Origin: Phoronis australis | Taxonomy: Eukaryota > Phoronida > Phoronidae | DNA length: 64,000 nucleotides | NCBI GenBank assembly: GCA_002633005.1 | Contig: NMRA01000107.1 | Location: 291,492-355,491 of the forward strand | Reading direction: 5' to 3' | Part shown: positions 36,100 to 49,500 of the stretch, piece after piece | Numbering within the stretch: position 1 is the first letter of the stretch | How the letters are laid out: the number at the start of each line of letters is the position of its first letter | Notes under the pieces: model-generated | Databases searched by the model: none | Seen by the model: the letters and a program-made list of their open reading frames with translations, nothing else | What the model was told of the DNA's origin: nothing | Translations under genes and position numbers: made by a program

Positions 36100-36810
36100 G
36101 AATGGTTCCGCATGTGAAACAGCTCCACAAACAGAATAGTTTTTTACAGCCCTTAATTTTGTTAATTTTCTTCAGGCAAAATGAAGTTGGAATACATTCC
36201 ATTCTCCATAACCCTTGAAAGTATCAATGTGTCAAACCTGGGGTTAATCAATATATCGGTTGCGGAACGCTTCCCCAAACAGAATAGTTTTAAGGAGCCC
36301 TCAAAAATTTTAATTTTCTTTAGTCGCAAAAAATTGAAATATATTTCATTCTCAAAAACACTTGAAAGTGTCAATGTGTCAACCCTATTAATAATTAATC
36401 AACATGGAAATTGTGAATGGAATTGTGCAAACAGAACAGTTTTGTGGGGCCCTCAAATTTTTTAATTTGTTCACGCGCAATAAAGTTGAAATACATTCCA
36501 CTTTCAATAAAACACCAAAGTATCAATGTGTCATCATGTACAGTAATTAATCAATGGAAGAGTTGCTCAATGGTTTGTGATGCAGAGCAGTTCCTCGGGC
36601 AGACTCCGAAAAACTTGTCATGACATTGACTGCATTTGGTAAAACATTAATATAAGAAATGAAATATTCAAATCTTAACGTGTAAGAAGCATCAGAAATA
36701 AAAGTATCAGAATTTCAACTCTGAAAATAATTAATCAATGTAACAGTCGCAGAACTGTTCCACATGCGGAATCATTTCTCCAACAGAATGGTTTTTTTGA
36801 GTACTTGTTC
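36100..36810. repeat. Tandem repeat with a period of about 150 bp
   Basis: 'acagaatagtttt' occurs near 36131, 36281, 36432 (acagaacagtttt) and 36783, with a weak copy near 36584. 'gaatacattccattctc' and 'agtatcaatgtgtca' recur at the same spacing. A first, diverged unit lies at about 35620-35740. Confidence 0.75.
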
Positions 36811-37296
36811 AAAGGGACAGTTGTGTTGTGTTTAGACATGTCGCAAGTACTGATTGAGAGAAATATAAAGTTCATTGATTTGACTCATGCAGGTATTAAG
36901 TGAATTAGATAAGCGCTTAACACAAAGATACTTTAGAGATAGTTTGTTGAATTGTGACAAAAAAATGGATGAAATTTAAGTAAAAGCAACATAACATCAT
37001 TCTTTGATTTAAGAAAAGGCCAGCAAAGCTAGAGAGAATTACATTTTGAAAGAACAAACTCAATGGCTTAATAGTTCTATTCATGGAAAACGGGTGTACA
37101 GCATACTAAACATCTTTTCTCTATTCGGCACTCTCAGGTCATCACAAACTTTTGGATGACATGCTTCACCCAAGTGTCACATTGGTTTCACATGCCATGC
37201 TTCAATGCCATATTCGCTCAGGGTATGTTTAGCCAAACATTGGTCAATGTGTATTTATCATGTTGATGCTTATCCAAGGCCATGGGCTACAGCGCA

Positions 37297-37546
37297 GGGG
37301 CCCGTTCCAACAAAACTGACTTAGCTAAGACAATTCTTAAATTTAACTAAATTTTAAAATAAAAGTTAAATTTGTCTCAAATTCATTTCAAGGGAGAGAT
37401 CTTAAGCTTAATTTAAGTATTTGACATAAGCTTTGTCTTAATTTTGACAAACTTACCGGATGTGGAAGTTTCAAAGATTGGAAGTTAAGACAAATCTTAG
37501 ACTTAAGCCAAAAAGGAACTTAAGTCAGTTTCATGGCAGGGGCCCC
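37297..37546. mobile_element. Fold-back MITE, about 250 bp
   Basis: The left end ggggcccgttccaacaaaac and the reversed right end ggggcccctgccatgaaact are long imperfect inverted repeats; inside, cttaag-rich sequence continues the pairing (actgactta, aagacaa.tctta). Whole-element hairpin folding is expected. The target duplication could not be fixed. Confidence 0.75.
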
Positions 37547-38734
37547 AGTTCATGCCAACTAAACCTCTTTTCATTGTTGTAACTGTTATGTAATCATTAC
37601 CCTTCACAAACCTGTTTCTCTGTGGTGTGGCCTTGTTATCAGATCAGTTTACATAATGTAGAGTAACTTAGAACTGAGCATGGGGGTTTCTGCCACTGAG
37701 AAGGGCAATGAACTGTTAGTAGAAAGAAAAAGTGCTGTTTTCGGACCCCTTAATGAAAAATATTTCCCTTTTTAATGAAAAATTTATGTTTTCTTATCTC
37801 TAGCCAGTATGAAGGAATTTCCCTCCAGTGTAGCCAAATATCTGAAAACCCAGTATAAGTATAGTGTCTGAAATTAGGCTGTAGAATTCGGTGACATGAC
37901 CATGTATCTGTTTTGTTGGAATTTAGCAAAAAAGGTACATCCCTTGGAAAAAAGTGATATTGGTCATGTGGCCAATTAATTTTGCTCGAGTGCTCAACAT
38001 GAGGTCCCAAAAACGTTACAGTTTTCTAAATCATCACTTCATTTTTGCTTAGTGCAACTTTAGATTTTTTTATAAACAACATGTCGTTGATAGCGCTTTA
38101 TGCATGGCACACATTTTAAAAGCACTTACTAAGGAGAATGTTGCATACAACATGGTATCTCAGATCAGACATTTCGGAAATATGATGCTCCAAGATTTTC
38201 TAAATTTGGACATTTTTGAGGATCCTGACATAACCTATAAGTGTTGTTCTTACCATACTTAACCTATTAGCTCATTTTCTGTTCATGTGAGGTACTGCTC
38301 TTCTTAGTGATCATTCTTGAGCTGTCAGAATTTCTACTTCTTTGTTTACTGATAACTCTAATTACACTCCTGCAGAACATTGATATCTATGGAGGTTAGT
38401 TACAATAAAAACAATGCATACGTACCTCAAATTTTTTGTTGGAGGATCGCATTTATGCGCAACAACATCCCTCAAAATTGTATTAATTTTTTTGTAAAAT
38501 TTGTCCGAAAATTTAATCACAAATACAGCCGGTCACACATAACCATGGAAAACTCTTAATTTATTGCTCCTTGTTTTAAGATTTCTCTCTCAATCTTTTA
38601 AGTATATTACAGTGAAACCACGTCTTCCAATACCATTACCGTTTTAAAGCATGATTTCAATAATCTTATCATTTAAACCATGTTGCAAATTCGTGCCATT
38701 CGCCCTTACAGCCCAAAAGAACCTTTGAGACCAA

Positions 38735-38760
38735 ATTCCAGTATAGTATAGTATAGTCTG
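38735..38760. repeat. (AGTAT)n microsatellite
   Basis: Four short copies of agtat. Confidence 0.8.
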
Positions 38761-39191
38761 GAGTCATATGTAAGGAACATTACCTCCGTCTACTAAAAGA
38801 CGTCTATAAAATCTCAACTGCAAAATTTTACTACAAATTCCTCAATAATCAGATTCCTAAGTATTTTTACACTAACAACTTCTTTAGTAAACCCATCCAA
38901 TATAAACCAACCAGACACATTAAAATTCCTACATACCTGAATCAATTCTTAGCTGATATTTCGACAATATAACCCAAAAGTTTAATTCCTCCGTCCAACA
39001 AATTGTCATCAAGATCCTGTATTAGATTTGAAATTCCTAGACTTATTAACAACAAAGAAATACCAGTCTCTGCTCTAAATACAATAAAAACACATTCTTT
39101 GTAAGCAGTCTACAGGTTCTTAACCAATTTTATTATTAGCAACTACGGTCCAGTTTGTTATAATTCCAACTCGTCATATGTAACAGTTCTA

Positions 39192-40658
39192 CCGTATTCG
39201 CCCTAATAAGCGCTCATGCCCCTATAAGAGCCCCCCTCGCGTTTTCAGACTTCGCTAAAATAAGCGCCCAGTCAATGAATGCCATGCACATGTGAATTAT
39301 GTCTTACCTACAGTTCTAAAATTCTACAGTAACGTCTTCAATTTATCAACAACATCCGACAATCCTGAAAAAATTATTATGCGCAGAATTTGTAGAACAC
39401 GAGCCTCGCCGCTATGTCGGTATTTAGCCGTGACTATACACTTCAAACTTCCACCGTGTTCCAAAAAGAAACGCAAATTTTGCTAGGCTTTCGAGGGAAG
39501 TGTCCTATTATGGTCTGGCCTTTCAGAACAGACGCAGCGTACTTGTCAAAGGGGCTGACTTCTATCTTTCCTGTATAGATCTTCTCCCTCAACAGGAATC
39601 CAAATTTCTTTGTACACGTGAAAACCGCGGATTGGAGACTAATAAAAACGTGACCTTTGTTCAGTTAAAAGCACGTGGCTTGGAAGTGCGTGCTACATTC
39701 AAGAATTTGTCATCGAAGATTCGTCTTCAGGAACTATCTATTCATGAAACGGGTAGCATAGCATCGGCAAGAAATAAATACTGGCAGTTATTTCCGAAAG
39801 TTTCTGATACCCTAAAAAACGATTGCATCATTTTAGGCGGAATTTTTAAATTAGTCGTAATTGGTTTTTTAATGTCAAAATGACCCACTGGTGGTGAACA
39901 CTTCTGACCCTTACACCCCCGAATCTCCCAAAAAATATCTGTTAGACTGTCACGCATCCAGTCACCTGGCGACTTAATGACATTGGCCTTACTGCGACAA
40001 TTCTCAAATGTTTTTTAGTAGATGAGACCAACAAGTGCTAAATATTCTGTTTTAATGCTTGCGTTAATTTCCTTAGCTGCAATGGACACATAGATCGTTT
40101 TATCATGTTTACTTTGGCAGATGAAATGTGATGACACGCTCTCTCACACAATACGCAGACGAACTTCAAAACAAACATCATGTGACAACATGTGTGCTCG
40201 TCCAGAGATTTTTCTGGTGTTGCAGAGTACGATCTAGCGCAGATTTGGACTTAATATGCAGTAAATCCTGACTCCACAGGACCTTAAAAATCTTAGGGAC
40301 GCTATTTGAAAACTTAAGGACTTCAGGTAATTTGTTGAGTCGAAACTATATTTTTACTCAAGAATTCAAGTTGACCTATCGGCAATCGTGAGGCAGTGAG
40401 GCATCAGTCGGCGAGTTTTCGCACTGGGATTTTCTGAAAAATGCTCGTAATTTAACAACAAAAGTTTGATAGCAATGCACTACAATTTTGAAGAAACTCT
40501 GTCATAGGTTACAGTTTCGTCACAGAGCGTAAATTTAATGAATTCTAGCTCACAATTTCACCTGCTTCGGAGACCGGGTTTCAATCACTTTTGGGCTATA
40601 ATAAGCGCCCCCTTCCTGAAGCGAATTTTTGTAAGTGCCCTTATTAGGGCGAATACGG
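39192..40658. mobile_element. TA-flanked DNA element, 1467 bp
   Basis: The left end CCGTATTCGCCCTAATAAG is the exact reverse complement of the right end except at one base (CTTATTAGGGCGAATACGG precedes 40659, with one extra C/G difference further in). Both ends are flanked by TA (39190-39191, 40659-40660), consistent with a TA target duplication. 'aataagcgccc' is repeated near both ends. A 127-residue plus-strand frame (39500-39883) inside is not a transposase I recognise. A short related scrap is at about 28605-28700. Confidence 0.75.
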
Positions 40659-41219
40659 TAATTGTATTCCCAAAATCTCCTGAGCTGTGCCAGTCCAGTT
40701 CTTGGTTCCTGTCGTGTTGGTTGTTTTTCAGCGCTAATTCACCTTCTTTTCTTAAGTATGTTATATATATGGATTTCTCACCTATTCCTACTGATTTTTG
40801 CACTTCCATTTATATATTTTGTACAGGGGACCTTCTTATTAATGGTCAATAACCTTTAGAAGGCCTCCTAATTGAAATCAAATTATCTAATCATTGTAGT
40901 ATTACAAGTTAATGTAAATAAACGTGTTTCCCTCTCTCTCAAAGGGAGGGATCCTCCAGTGTAAACATATCTTCTGTTAATAACTTTACACAAGATAAAT
41001 TTTAATCAAACATAAGTCCTTTCACCCTTTGTTACTTATGTTGAAATGCTTAGCCAGCCAGGTTATGTTTGAACAATGCTAGGCTGTGTCTGTGAGAAAA
41101 ACAACTTAGATGAGCAACAAAAAAGGATGATGTCAATTTTACAGTTAAGCTTTTGATCTATCTTTGGGCATAATAAAGTGTCAAACATAATTACGTTTGT
41201 AATTACGACCGAGAGTTCG

Positions 41220-41410
41220 ATTGTCTTACGACCATAATCACAATATCCAATTAGAAATTGGTCTGTATGTCATGTGAGCTCTGAAGAAATTACATGCTCG
41301 TAATTTTATGCTCGTTTTTTCGGTCATAATTTTACACTTGTATTTTTCGCTCGTACTTTTCGCTCATAATTTCACTCGCAATTTTTCATCCGTATTTTGC
41401 GCATGTTATG
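41220..41410. repeat. Irregular 11-13 bp repeat of ctcgtaatttt
   Basis: About nine variants (gctcgtaatttta, gctcgtactttt, cactcgcaattttt, ccgtattttgc) follow each other from 41305 to 41400. Confidence 0.65.
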
Positions 41411-41439
41411 AAGTGCTCAGAAGGTAAAATCTCAAGCTG

Positions 41440-42085
41440 AAGATAGAGGCAAACGTAAAAAAATGAAATTGCCACTAGGTGGCACACCAGTAGTCAGAAA
41501 GTAGTCTGAAAGTCATTGTCGCCTGTTGTCATCATCATATAAATGCACTTACTAAATTTAGTAAAGATCCTGCAAACAGTTTAGGAGAAATAGCCATACA
41601 CGCAAAAAACTGCCATTAGGATGCGCCAAATAGTCGAAGTCGTTGGAAAATCAACATCAACCATCCACTTCATAGTAAGAACACACATGCCAATTTTCAC
41701 AATCATGCTTAGAGCAGTTTGTTTGATAGAGGGGTGGAAGCTAAAAAACAGACTTGAAAACAGTAAAAATGACCACTAGGTGGCGCAAACTACGTCAAAT
41801 CCATCCGAAAACAGGAGCATACCGTCGTCTCACTAATAGAGGCCTATAAACCAAATTTTGTGAAAATATGTTCAGGACCATTGAAGATACAGAAGCCAAC
41901 GTAAAAAACTAAAATTGCCACTAGGGGGCACACCGGTAGTCGGATCTGTCCCAAAGTTCCCTCATGTCATCCCATCCATGACAGGAACACATGCACAAAA
42001 CTTCATCAACATACGTCAATCGATTTTGGATATAAAGCAGCAGACGCCGGACGCCGCCCCGACGGACAGAGATGACTGCATAAAA
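41440..42085 (+). repeat. CTCF-motif repeat cluster with GC-rich tail
   Basis: Exact consensus cores at 41472-41485, 41773-41786 and 41918-41931, and a weaker one at 41613. The spacings 141, 160 and 145 bp follow the same A-B-C order as the 52-55 kb cluster. The tail 'gcagcagacgccggacgcc' near 42020-42060 matches the other tails. Downstream (42088-42240) lies the inverted partner of 35140-35292. Confidence 0.88.
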
Positions 42086-42249
42086 ATATAACATTGTAAA
42101 CATGTTTAAAGTAAGGTATAGATCTGTTTCATATCATTTTTATGGCCTAAAGTGGATATAGAAAAAAGTGCGGAACTGTTCCGTCCACTTTGACACAAAA
42201 TAAGAAAGTCTCATTTGAAAAAATCACCTTACCACAATACACATAAAAG

Positions 42250-43150
42250 TCCCTTTTTATAAGGCCTATCCCAGTCTCCGAAGCTTTGGGCAGTGGGAAC
42301 ACTTAACTTCAGTCTTTTATCAAGTTAACAGCACTAGTTAGCTTTGAAGTTAGAGGTGGGTTTGACAGGGAAGTGTTGACCTTCAGAATATTGTGAACAC
42401 CTGATGCCACCAGAATTATCCGCAGGTGTCAATGTGCTCGCCAACAGCGAGTGGTAACTAGTTAATATTTGTTCCAATATTTATTATTTTGGCAAGCATT
42501 CTGTTTCAGTTTGACCATGTTTGCTGGAATCTTTCCTTGAAAAAATAAGTCCACTGAACGTTTTGTGTAACACACGCAGATGAAAGTCCACCGTCCATAT
42601 ATCTTATTGTCAGTGGAAAACCTGTAAATGTTACACTTTGATAATCAAATAAATTTTTCATCAACAGGCAGGTTTGTCACTAATTATTCAGTTTTAAAGC
42701 CTCATACAGAGCAGTAGTGCTGTTCTTTTATAAAGATGAAGCAATAACCGATTATGCTAACTTGCGAATTGTCATTTTCCTGTTGACCTATAGAAATGTA
42801 TGGTGATCAAAATGAAGTATTCCTTTTGTTTACATTTGATTTGTTCATATGTGGAACTCTCTTTTTAGAGCTTTCTTAACTGAAGGTCTTTGAACAGTTT
42901 CAAGTTTTGTGTTCCCTTGTCTATAACAAAAGTTCCACACGCAAGCAAAATGTTTTCAATTGTAGCTAGCTGGATAAGAATCTGCTATACACAAGATTCA
43001 AGAATAAACAATTATCAGTGTATTTAAAAACAAAATGGCAAACTGAACAACTGCATACTTACGGTACAAATAGTCCGGGAGCCAAATGCTGTCTTTTACT
43101 TAACCTGGTTTTGCCGAATAAAGTTTTTTCGTTGCTGTTTCATGTAGCCT
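42250..43150. other. No feature recognised
   Basis: Between two repeat arrays. No ORF, repeat or RNA signal was seen. Confidence 0.5.
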
Positions 43151-43159
43151 AGGGTTTGG

Positions 43160-44240
43160 TAATCCGAAATCAGGCGGGTGAGCATTCCCAAACCTTGAGC
43201 ATTTTTTTAAATATGCAAATTAAGGTCGCCATTACGCAAAATTCTATTTTTACCTATAATTTCCTTACCAAGATTATTTCGACGCTTTTTCCCATGTTTC
43301 CATGGTCAGTGAATTTAATGGAGCAAGTTTGTCTGTGAATACTTTGTCAATTTGCATAATTTATGCAAATTAAGACCCCCATTATGCAAACTTCTATTTT
43401 TGCTATCATTTCCTTACCAAGCACTGCAGACAGGTTATTTTGATGCTTTCACCCATGTTTACATGGTCAATGAATTTAATAGTGAAAGTTTTTGGGTGGA
43501 TATATCGTCAATTTGCATAATTTATGCAAATTAAGGCCACCATTATTCAAGTTTACTTGTTCTAATAGCTATGGTACCAATCACCACAGATGAATTATCA
43601 TATTTCCACCTATGTTTCTATGGTCAATTAGTTTAATGAAATCAGTTTGCATGTTGTTGCATGATAAAAATTGCATAATTAATGCAAATTAAGGCCACCA
43701 TTATTCAAAATTATTTGTTGCTTAAAGCTCTCTTACCATGCCCTTCAGACAGGTTACTTTAATGTTTTCACCCATGCTTCCATGGTCAGGGAATTTAATG
43801 GACCTCGTTTGCTAGTGGATAGATGGTGAACTTGCTTAATATATGCGTAATATATGCAAATTAAGGCCACCATTATTCAAGCTTCTACTTTTGCTTACAG
43901 CTGAAGTACCAGGCACCCCAAATGAACTATTTTAGCGTCTTTACCCATTTCTTTGAAATCAGTTTGCAAGTTGTTGCATGATGAATTTTCATATTTTATA
44001 CAAATAATGGACACCACCATTCCAAATACTGTGTCTGCTCTTAATTTCCTTACCGGGTGTTACACACACGTAGATTATTTTCGAATTTACCTCATGTTTT
44101 TGATAATTTATGCAAATTACAGCTGGCATATTCAAAATTCTACTTGTGCTTATAACTGCTGCATCAGACACCAGAGGTCAGTTATAAATATTTGTACCCA
44201 TGTTTCGGTGGTCAATGAATTTAATGAAACCTGTTTACAG
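43160..44240. repeat. Tandem array of about 160-bp units with ATGCAAAT boxes
   Basis: Seven units. Octamers ATGCAAAT at 43213, 43363, 43524, 43682, 43854 and 44110, and a decayed one near 43998. Each is followed by taaggccaccattattcaa-like sequence, then 'ttccttacca', 'cacccatgtttc' and 'atggtcaatgaatttaatg'. Spacing is 150-172 bp in the first five, shorter in the last two. Confidence 0.9.
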
Positions 44241-45438
44241 AATCACCTTTTTTATGAGGTAAGAAAATATTTTGTGTAGGATGTGTTCTGTGGTTTGAGA
44301 CCTTAAAAATATAAAAAGATATTGCCCTGCGCTCTCACAGACCATAGAAAAAGCGCAAATTAGTTTAATGTTTTGGGTGAATGCTGCCGGGAATGGGGCT
44401 CGGAGCGATCAGTTTATACGGACTACATTCATGAGGTAGGAATACAGAAGTGAGGGGTTAGTAGGGAATTGCCCTCAAAGAAAAGAATCTTAAGCTTTGG
44501 GCAGAAGTTGCCATTTGTCCTACAATATTGAAACAGATCTTGGACAGATGGAGAGTGGTAACGTTAGATCCTGTACTAAAACTTATCACACGGAAGAAAG
44601 TAAGGCCGGTCTTGATGCACATGCCCAGGATATTGCACGGATCTGTCAAAAGTAGATACCAGCATCAATCTATTGGATCCCAATGTCCATCCCAAAGACA
44701 CAGTGGTGAACATCAGCATGACAGGATTGCCACTTCAACAGTTAACGTACATGAAACTATAAGCATGGGGCAGGTAATGTTATCAGACTTCGAGAAAGGC
44801 TACCAGTACATTAGGAATACAAGTAGGCAATCACTGATGAAGATCCTTGTCCCTTAACATTGGAGATCGAGACATCCCATGAAGAAGCTAGCTCCATTAT
44901 TGTCTAACAGGACGTGAAATGTGCATGTGAACTTAACAAATTTTAGGTTGTTTCGGATGACAAAAATGTATTGTCCTTCATGTTATTACTAAGACAAGGA
45001 ACAGCTTCAAATATCACAACCATGAAATCACCTAGTAAGCGTAGAACAGTTGAACACATATTAACAGTGAAAACATGTAGCGATAATGTGATGGTCTCCT
45101 CTCTGCCCATGCACTGTAGGGGTGTAACACGTTGGCATGCTACTGTGGAGTTGGAAAGGGATCCATCGTTAAAATACTGAAGACTGAACACGACCTGCGT
45201 GCCATCGGCACTAGTAATGCACATTTTCTGATGTCATGAAACAGGCCTCTGAATGTATGTGCGCCTGTTATGGAATGAAGAGAATCAGGAAGATGTCACG
45301 AACCAGACTACTGGCATTGGGGAAGAGAAATGGCAAGAAATACATGTCCGCCCCCACACTGTTACCAACAACAGAGGCATTCAAAGAGAATGTAAACATA
45401 AACAGAGCCCATTACCAGTCAGTCATGAGGTGGATGTA

Positions 45439-46560
45439 GAGGGCGCATTGGCAAACCAATCACTTTCAAACTGGTCACGTGTTTGTTGCTATTGATCAGC
45501 TTTTATAAAATTTTGTTTAACCGAAGTCACTTTCAAGATGGCGGCTCTGGCACATTTTCACTCATTTTCAATCGTTCTGCTGTCACATTTTTAACGGGAA
45601 GAGCAAATGACGTGAATTTTTGCATATGGCTTCCTTGAAGTATGCTCTTTCAAAAATTCTGCAGTAACGTTTTTCTCAGACTTACCGTTTTTGAGTTATT
45701 TGACTTTGAATTTCAAAAAAACGCAAAATTTCAATTTTTTCGAAAAATTTATGAGATTTTGCAAAACTATCAATCTAGGTAGTTTTGGACGGGCTTTCAG
45801 AAGATATTATCCATTTTTCGCTACGACGTGTACTTTTTGAATTATTCGAGATTTTCTGATAGCGCTGTTCCTTTGTTGACAGCTCTTGCTGCCCTGATGT
45901 TGGTTTAGCTTCTGTTGAACAAGACCATGAAGACATTGCTCATAGAGGCCGCATTTTTCGACGTGCAGGGCTGAAAATTGGTACGATTATTATGGCATAC
46001 AAGCACTACAATTCCGCCGCAAATCTTTAACTTCCGATCAAAGATGGCGGAAATATCGGCAATGGCGCATGCGCACCTCGATAACAGGCCGAAAATGTTT
46101 TCTCCTGTAGAGGGAGCATTGGCGAACCAATCATTTTCAAACTTGTCATGTGTTAGTTGCTTTTGATCAGCTTTTATAAATTTTTTTTAACCGGAAGTCA
46201 CTTTCAAGACGGCGGCTCTAGCGCATTTTCACGCAATTTTCAATTGTTCTGCAGTCGCATTTTGAACGGGAAGACCAAAATGATGTGAATTTTTGCATGT
46301 GGATTCCTTGAAATATGCTCTTTCAAAAGTTGCGTGATAACGTTTTTGTCAGACTTACCGCTTTCGAGTTATTTGATTTTGAATTTCAAAACAAAATGCA
46401 AAAATTAAATTTTTTCGAAAAATTCATGGAATGTTGCAAAACCGCCAGGATACATAGAATTTTGAACGGACTTTCAAAAGATATTTTCAATTTGTCGGTA
46501 GGACGTCTAATTTTTTAATTATTCGAGTTTCTGAAAATGCTGTTCCTTTGTTGACCGATT
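45439..46560 (+). repeat. 671-bp tandem duplication of a dispersed repeat
   Basis: The segment starting gagggcgcattggcaaacc (45439) recurs from 46110 (gagggagcattggcgaacc) and the two run in parallel for about 430 bp. A third copy lies inverted at 57960-58690. The family includes 'actttcaagatggcggctc' and a stretch rich in gaaaaatt. Confidence 0.85.
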
Positions 46561-49500
46561 TTGCTATTCGCCAAGTGTCCCTCAAGACTGTAGCCTATTT
46601 ACTGATTTCTCACATCTTCTCTATTCACATGAGTGTTATAGTGTTGCTCATAATCGCCACCTTCATCATCACAATCATCATCGTTAATTTCGCCTAGTGT
46701 CACTCAAGATTGTAGGTTGCACTGAACAGTCAGGTCGCGGCCACGGGGCATTTTCTAGTGCCTACAATTCATATACAGGGCGTATGTCAGCTTTGGCTCG
46801 TTGTTCGAGGAATTTGTTGAAATAATACCAATAAAGTTTTTGAAAAAAAGTATTTACTTGTCGTTTCCTTTTTGTAAGAATCATATTGCAAGAAAAAAGT
46901 TCTCACTATACTGTGATAAGATATGCGATGTATCATCTACTAGATTAAATTGACCAGCACGGAAATAATTTTTCTTACTTTAGACTGTGATACTTTTTCA
47001 ATTTGATCCAGAATTTATTAAATTAACATCTACCTTATGAATTTGATAATATAGCAAAACACCTACAACTAGCTTATTTATGACAAATTAGCAAGACACA
47101 TAACAATTGGGGTAATTTTTAGGGTCAAGTGACCTCCAAAAATGGGTTCGTTTAGGGAAAAAATCAAAAGCAATAGGAAATTCAAACTTAATCTCTGAAA
47201 CTAGAGAGACTGGGCTTTCAGATGACACCAGAAATGTTCATCCAGTCACAATTAAAATGTCTTGGTTGACCTTTTCACAAAACTGCCCCTTAGATACAAA
47301 ATCACATGCTCTCTACTGGCTCTCGAAGTGTTTATACAGTTTATACTTACAGGGAAACCCCGGCGTTATTGAACTGTACACAGATAACCCGTACCTAAAT
47401 ACCTTAGTAAGGCCACTGTCCGACTGTCCAGCTGGGCCAAATGGTCACGTCACAACGCGAAGGCGTTCCCCTTTCTAATCGGTCACTGTAGTCTTATTAT
47501 CTTTCTTTTATGAGTAGCACAAACACAATCATAGCCATAGGACTATACTTGACTCATCACCTCAGTTTCTTAGGCGCCCAGGCGAAGTATAGCTTAGAAC
47601 AAACCAACAACGTAAAATTCAAATCATCAAATGAATTTCAAACCATAAATCGTAATTTTGTCACCTGAAATTCCATAGAATGTCAAATCCTGCAGAATCG
47701 ATGAGCACTGTGTAACCAGTCTTAGTGAGAGAGTTTTACAAAGGCTTAACGCACACGTGCTTAACGTCTCAGATTTGCACAGGGGAGATAATCTCTTAAC
47801 TAAGAACAGGCCAGATAACTAGCCGGATATCAAAATTTATGCATGTCCATATCAGACCATAGTACTCATGAATATCATTTCTCTCTGAAACGATGCATGC
47901 AAGATTATTTACGTTCCAGGCAGACGAATTTACCGACGACTATAAGAAACAAGTTTTTATTTTTTTACTCAAGTACCTGTGCATCAAATTAGCCACTCAG
48001 AAAACTAATTTCCAATGTATATAGATAAAATGTTATATATGGGTGTTTTGATGATTTTCCTATTTGAAATGGTACAAGAATTGTCCTAACATTAAAACCG
48101 AGGAAGACTGATGCAGGACCGTGGAAGCGGGGGGGGCGGGGGCGGGGGGGGTATTGCCNGGTTATTGCCCCACCAAAAAAATTGCAGGCGTCAGGGTTAA
48201 ACGTCTGGCAACCGACATAGACTCGGGGCCGGGGACAGTAGGGAAAAGAAAGACTACGAATACGAGTAAGAGAGATAAATCAAGAGAACATTTGACAAGT
48301 CAGTATCAGTGCATGATTTACTCAGTCTTTCAGAGGGCCCTGGCCAGAACATTGTTGTTAGGGTCTCGGTTTTTGTTGCATACATGTAGGTCGTCTGAAT
48401 GCACTTGAAAAAGTGCACTTTATCATCCATACATGTATTTCGAAAAATCGAGAAAAATCGAAAAGCGAAGCTTATGCGGAGCATATTAATTAACTGGATT
48501 TTAAATTCAACAAGACAGTTTTGCAAATGCAGAAATGGAAAATTACATTTTCCAGACAACTGTCGTTCTATTTTTTGTGTTTTTCTTTCTCTAAATTGTG
48601 TAATGATTTGAGAAAATTGATTGCCTGGCAGATAACATCAATTGCTGCGCATTTCCTGACTTGAAAATTTCTTTTCATATTTAGGGGCCCAGCTCTTGAA
48701 GAGGACCATTGGTAATATTTAAGTGGCCACCCTTTTCGTGTTTTATTTGGCAAATTTTTAAGGGGCTGTTCAAGAAGAGAGAGCCCAATGTTGGAATCGA
48801 TTATCTCTATTTTCCTGTTTTTTTTTGTGAAATCGTACAACCGGCTTTCATGCTGAGGAAAGTCACTTCTTGCAAGGTTACCCGACAATGGGATGAAATG
48901 TCGCTCTTTTCCAAGCTTAAGGATGTGTAGCCTTTCATCTTAGGTGTCCCATTTCAGACGGGACCCCTTCATGGTGTGGCAGTTCGGGTGTGCCTCTAGA
49001 CAGGCATGTAAATCGGCCGACACTGCCATGAGAGGAAGTTGATATTCCAAATTCATCAAAAACACAAAACAACCGTGCACAGCACAGCAGTTTCAAAGCA
49101 TTCGACCCAAACAACCAAAAATGTGAAAGTACAATTAGATTGACCACCCTCAAAAAGTTAGATTTTTGAAAAACGATAGGGATCAATATTTGTGAATTGC
49201 ACAAAAAGGTTACTTCAGATGGTTACTTATAAATAATGTTATACTTTTTAATAGTATCACAAAAATAGTATTTCTTTTGAAGGTCGTTACTAGGATCTGT
49301 TTGTAATGAATTCACACATGTCGAAAAGACTGTGATGACCGTGTACATGTCGAACAGTGGTACTCGAAATATTCGTAATAATAAACAAATATTTCAGCGC
49401 TTTTTTGGAGTTCAAGTTAAACTCGTGAACCGTTATAGGTACCTAAGAAATAAGCAATACACCTTAATATGAATGCCCCATCTTCCTTGTTTCTCGGGTT

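Noticed and set aside
48121-48165. G-rich tract as a G-quadruplex promoter
   Set aside because: It contains an N and long homopolymer G typical of sequencing trouble, and no gene starts nearby.
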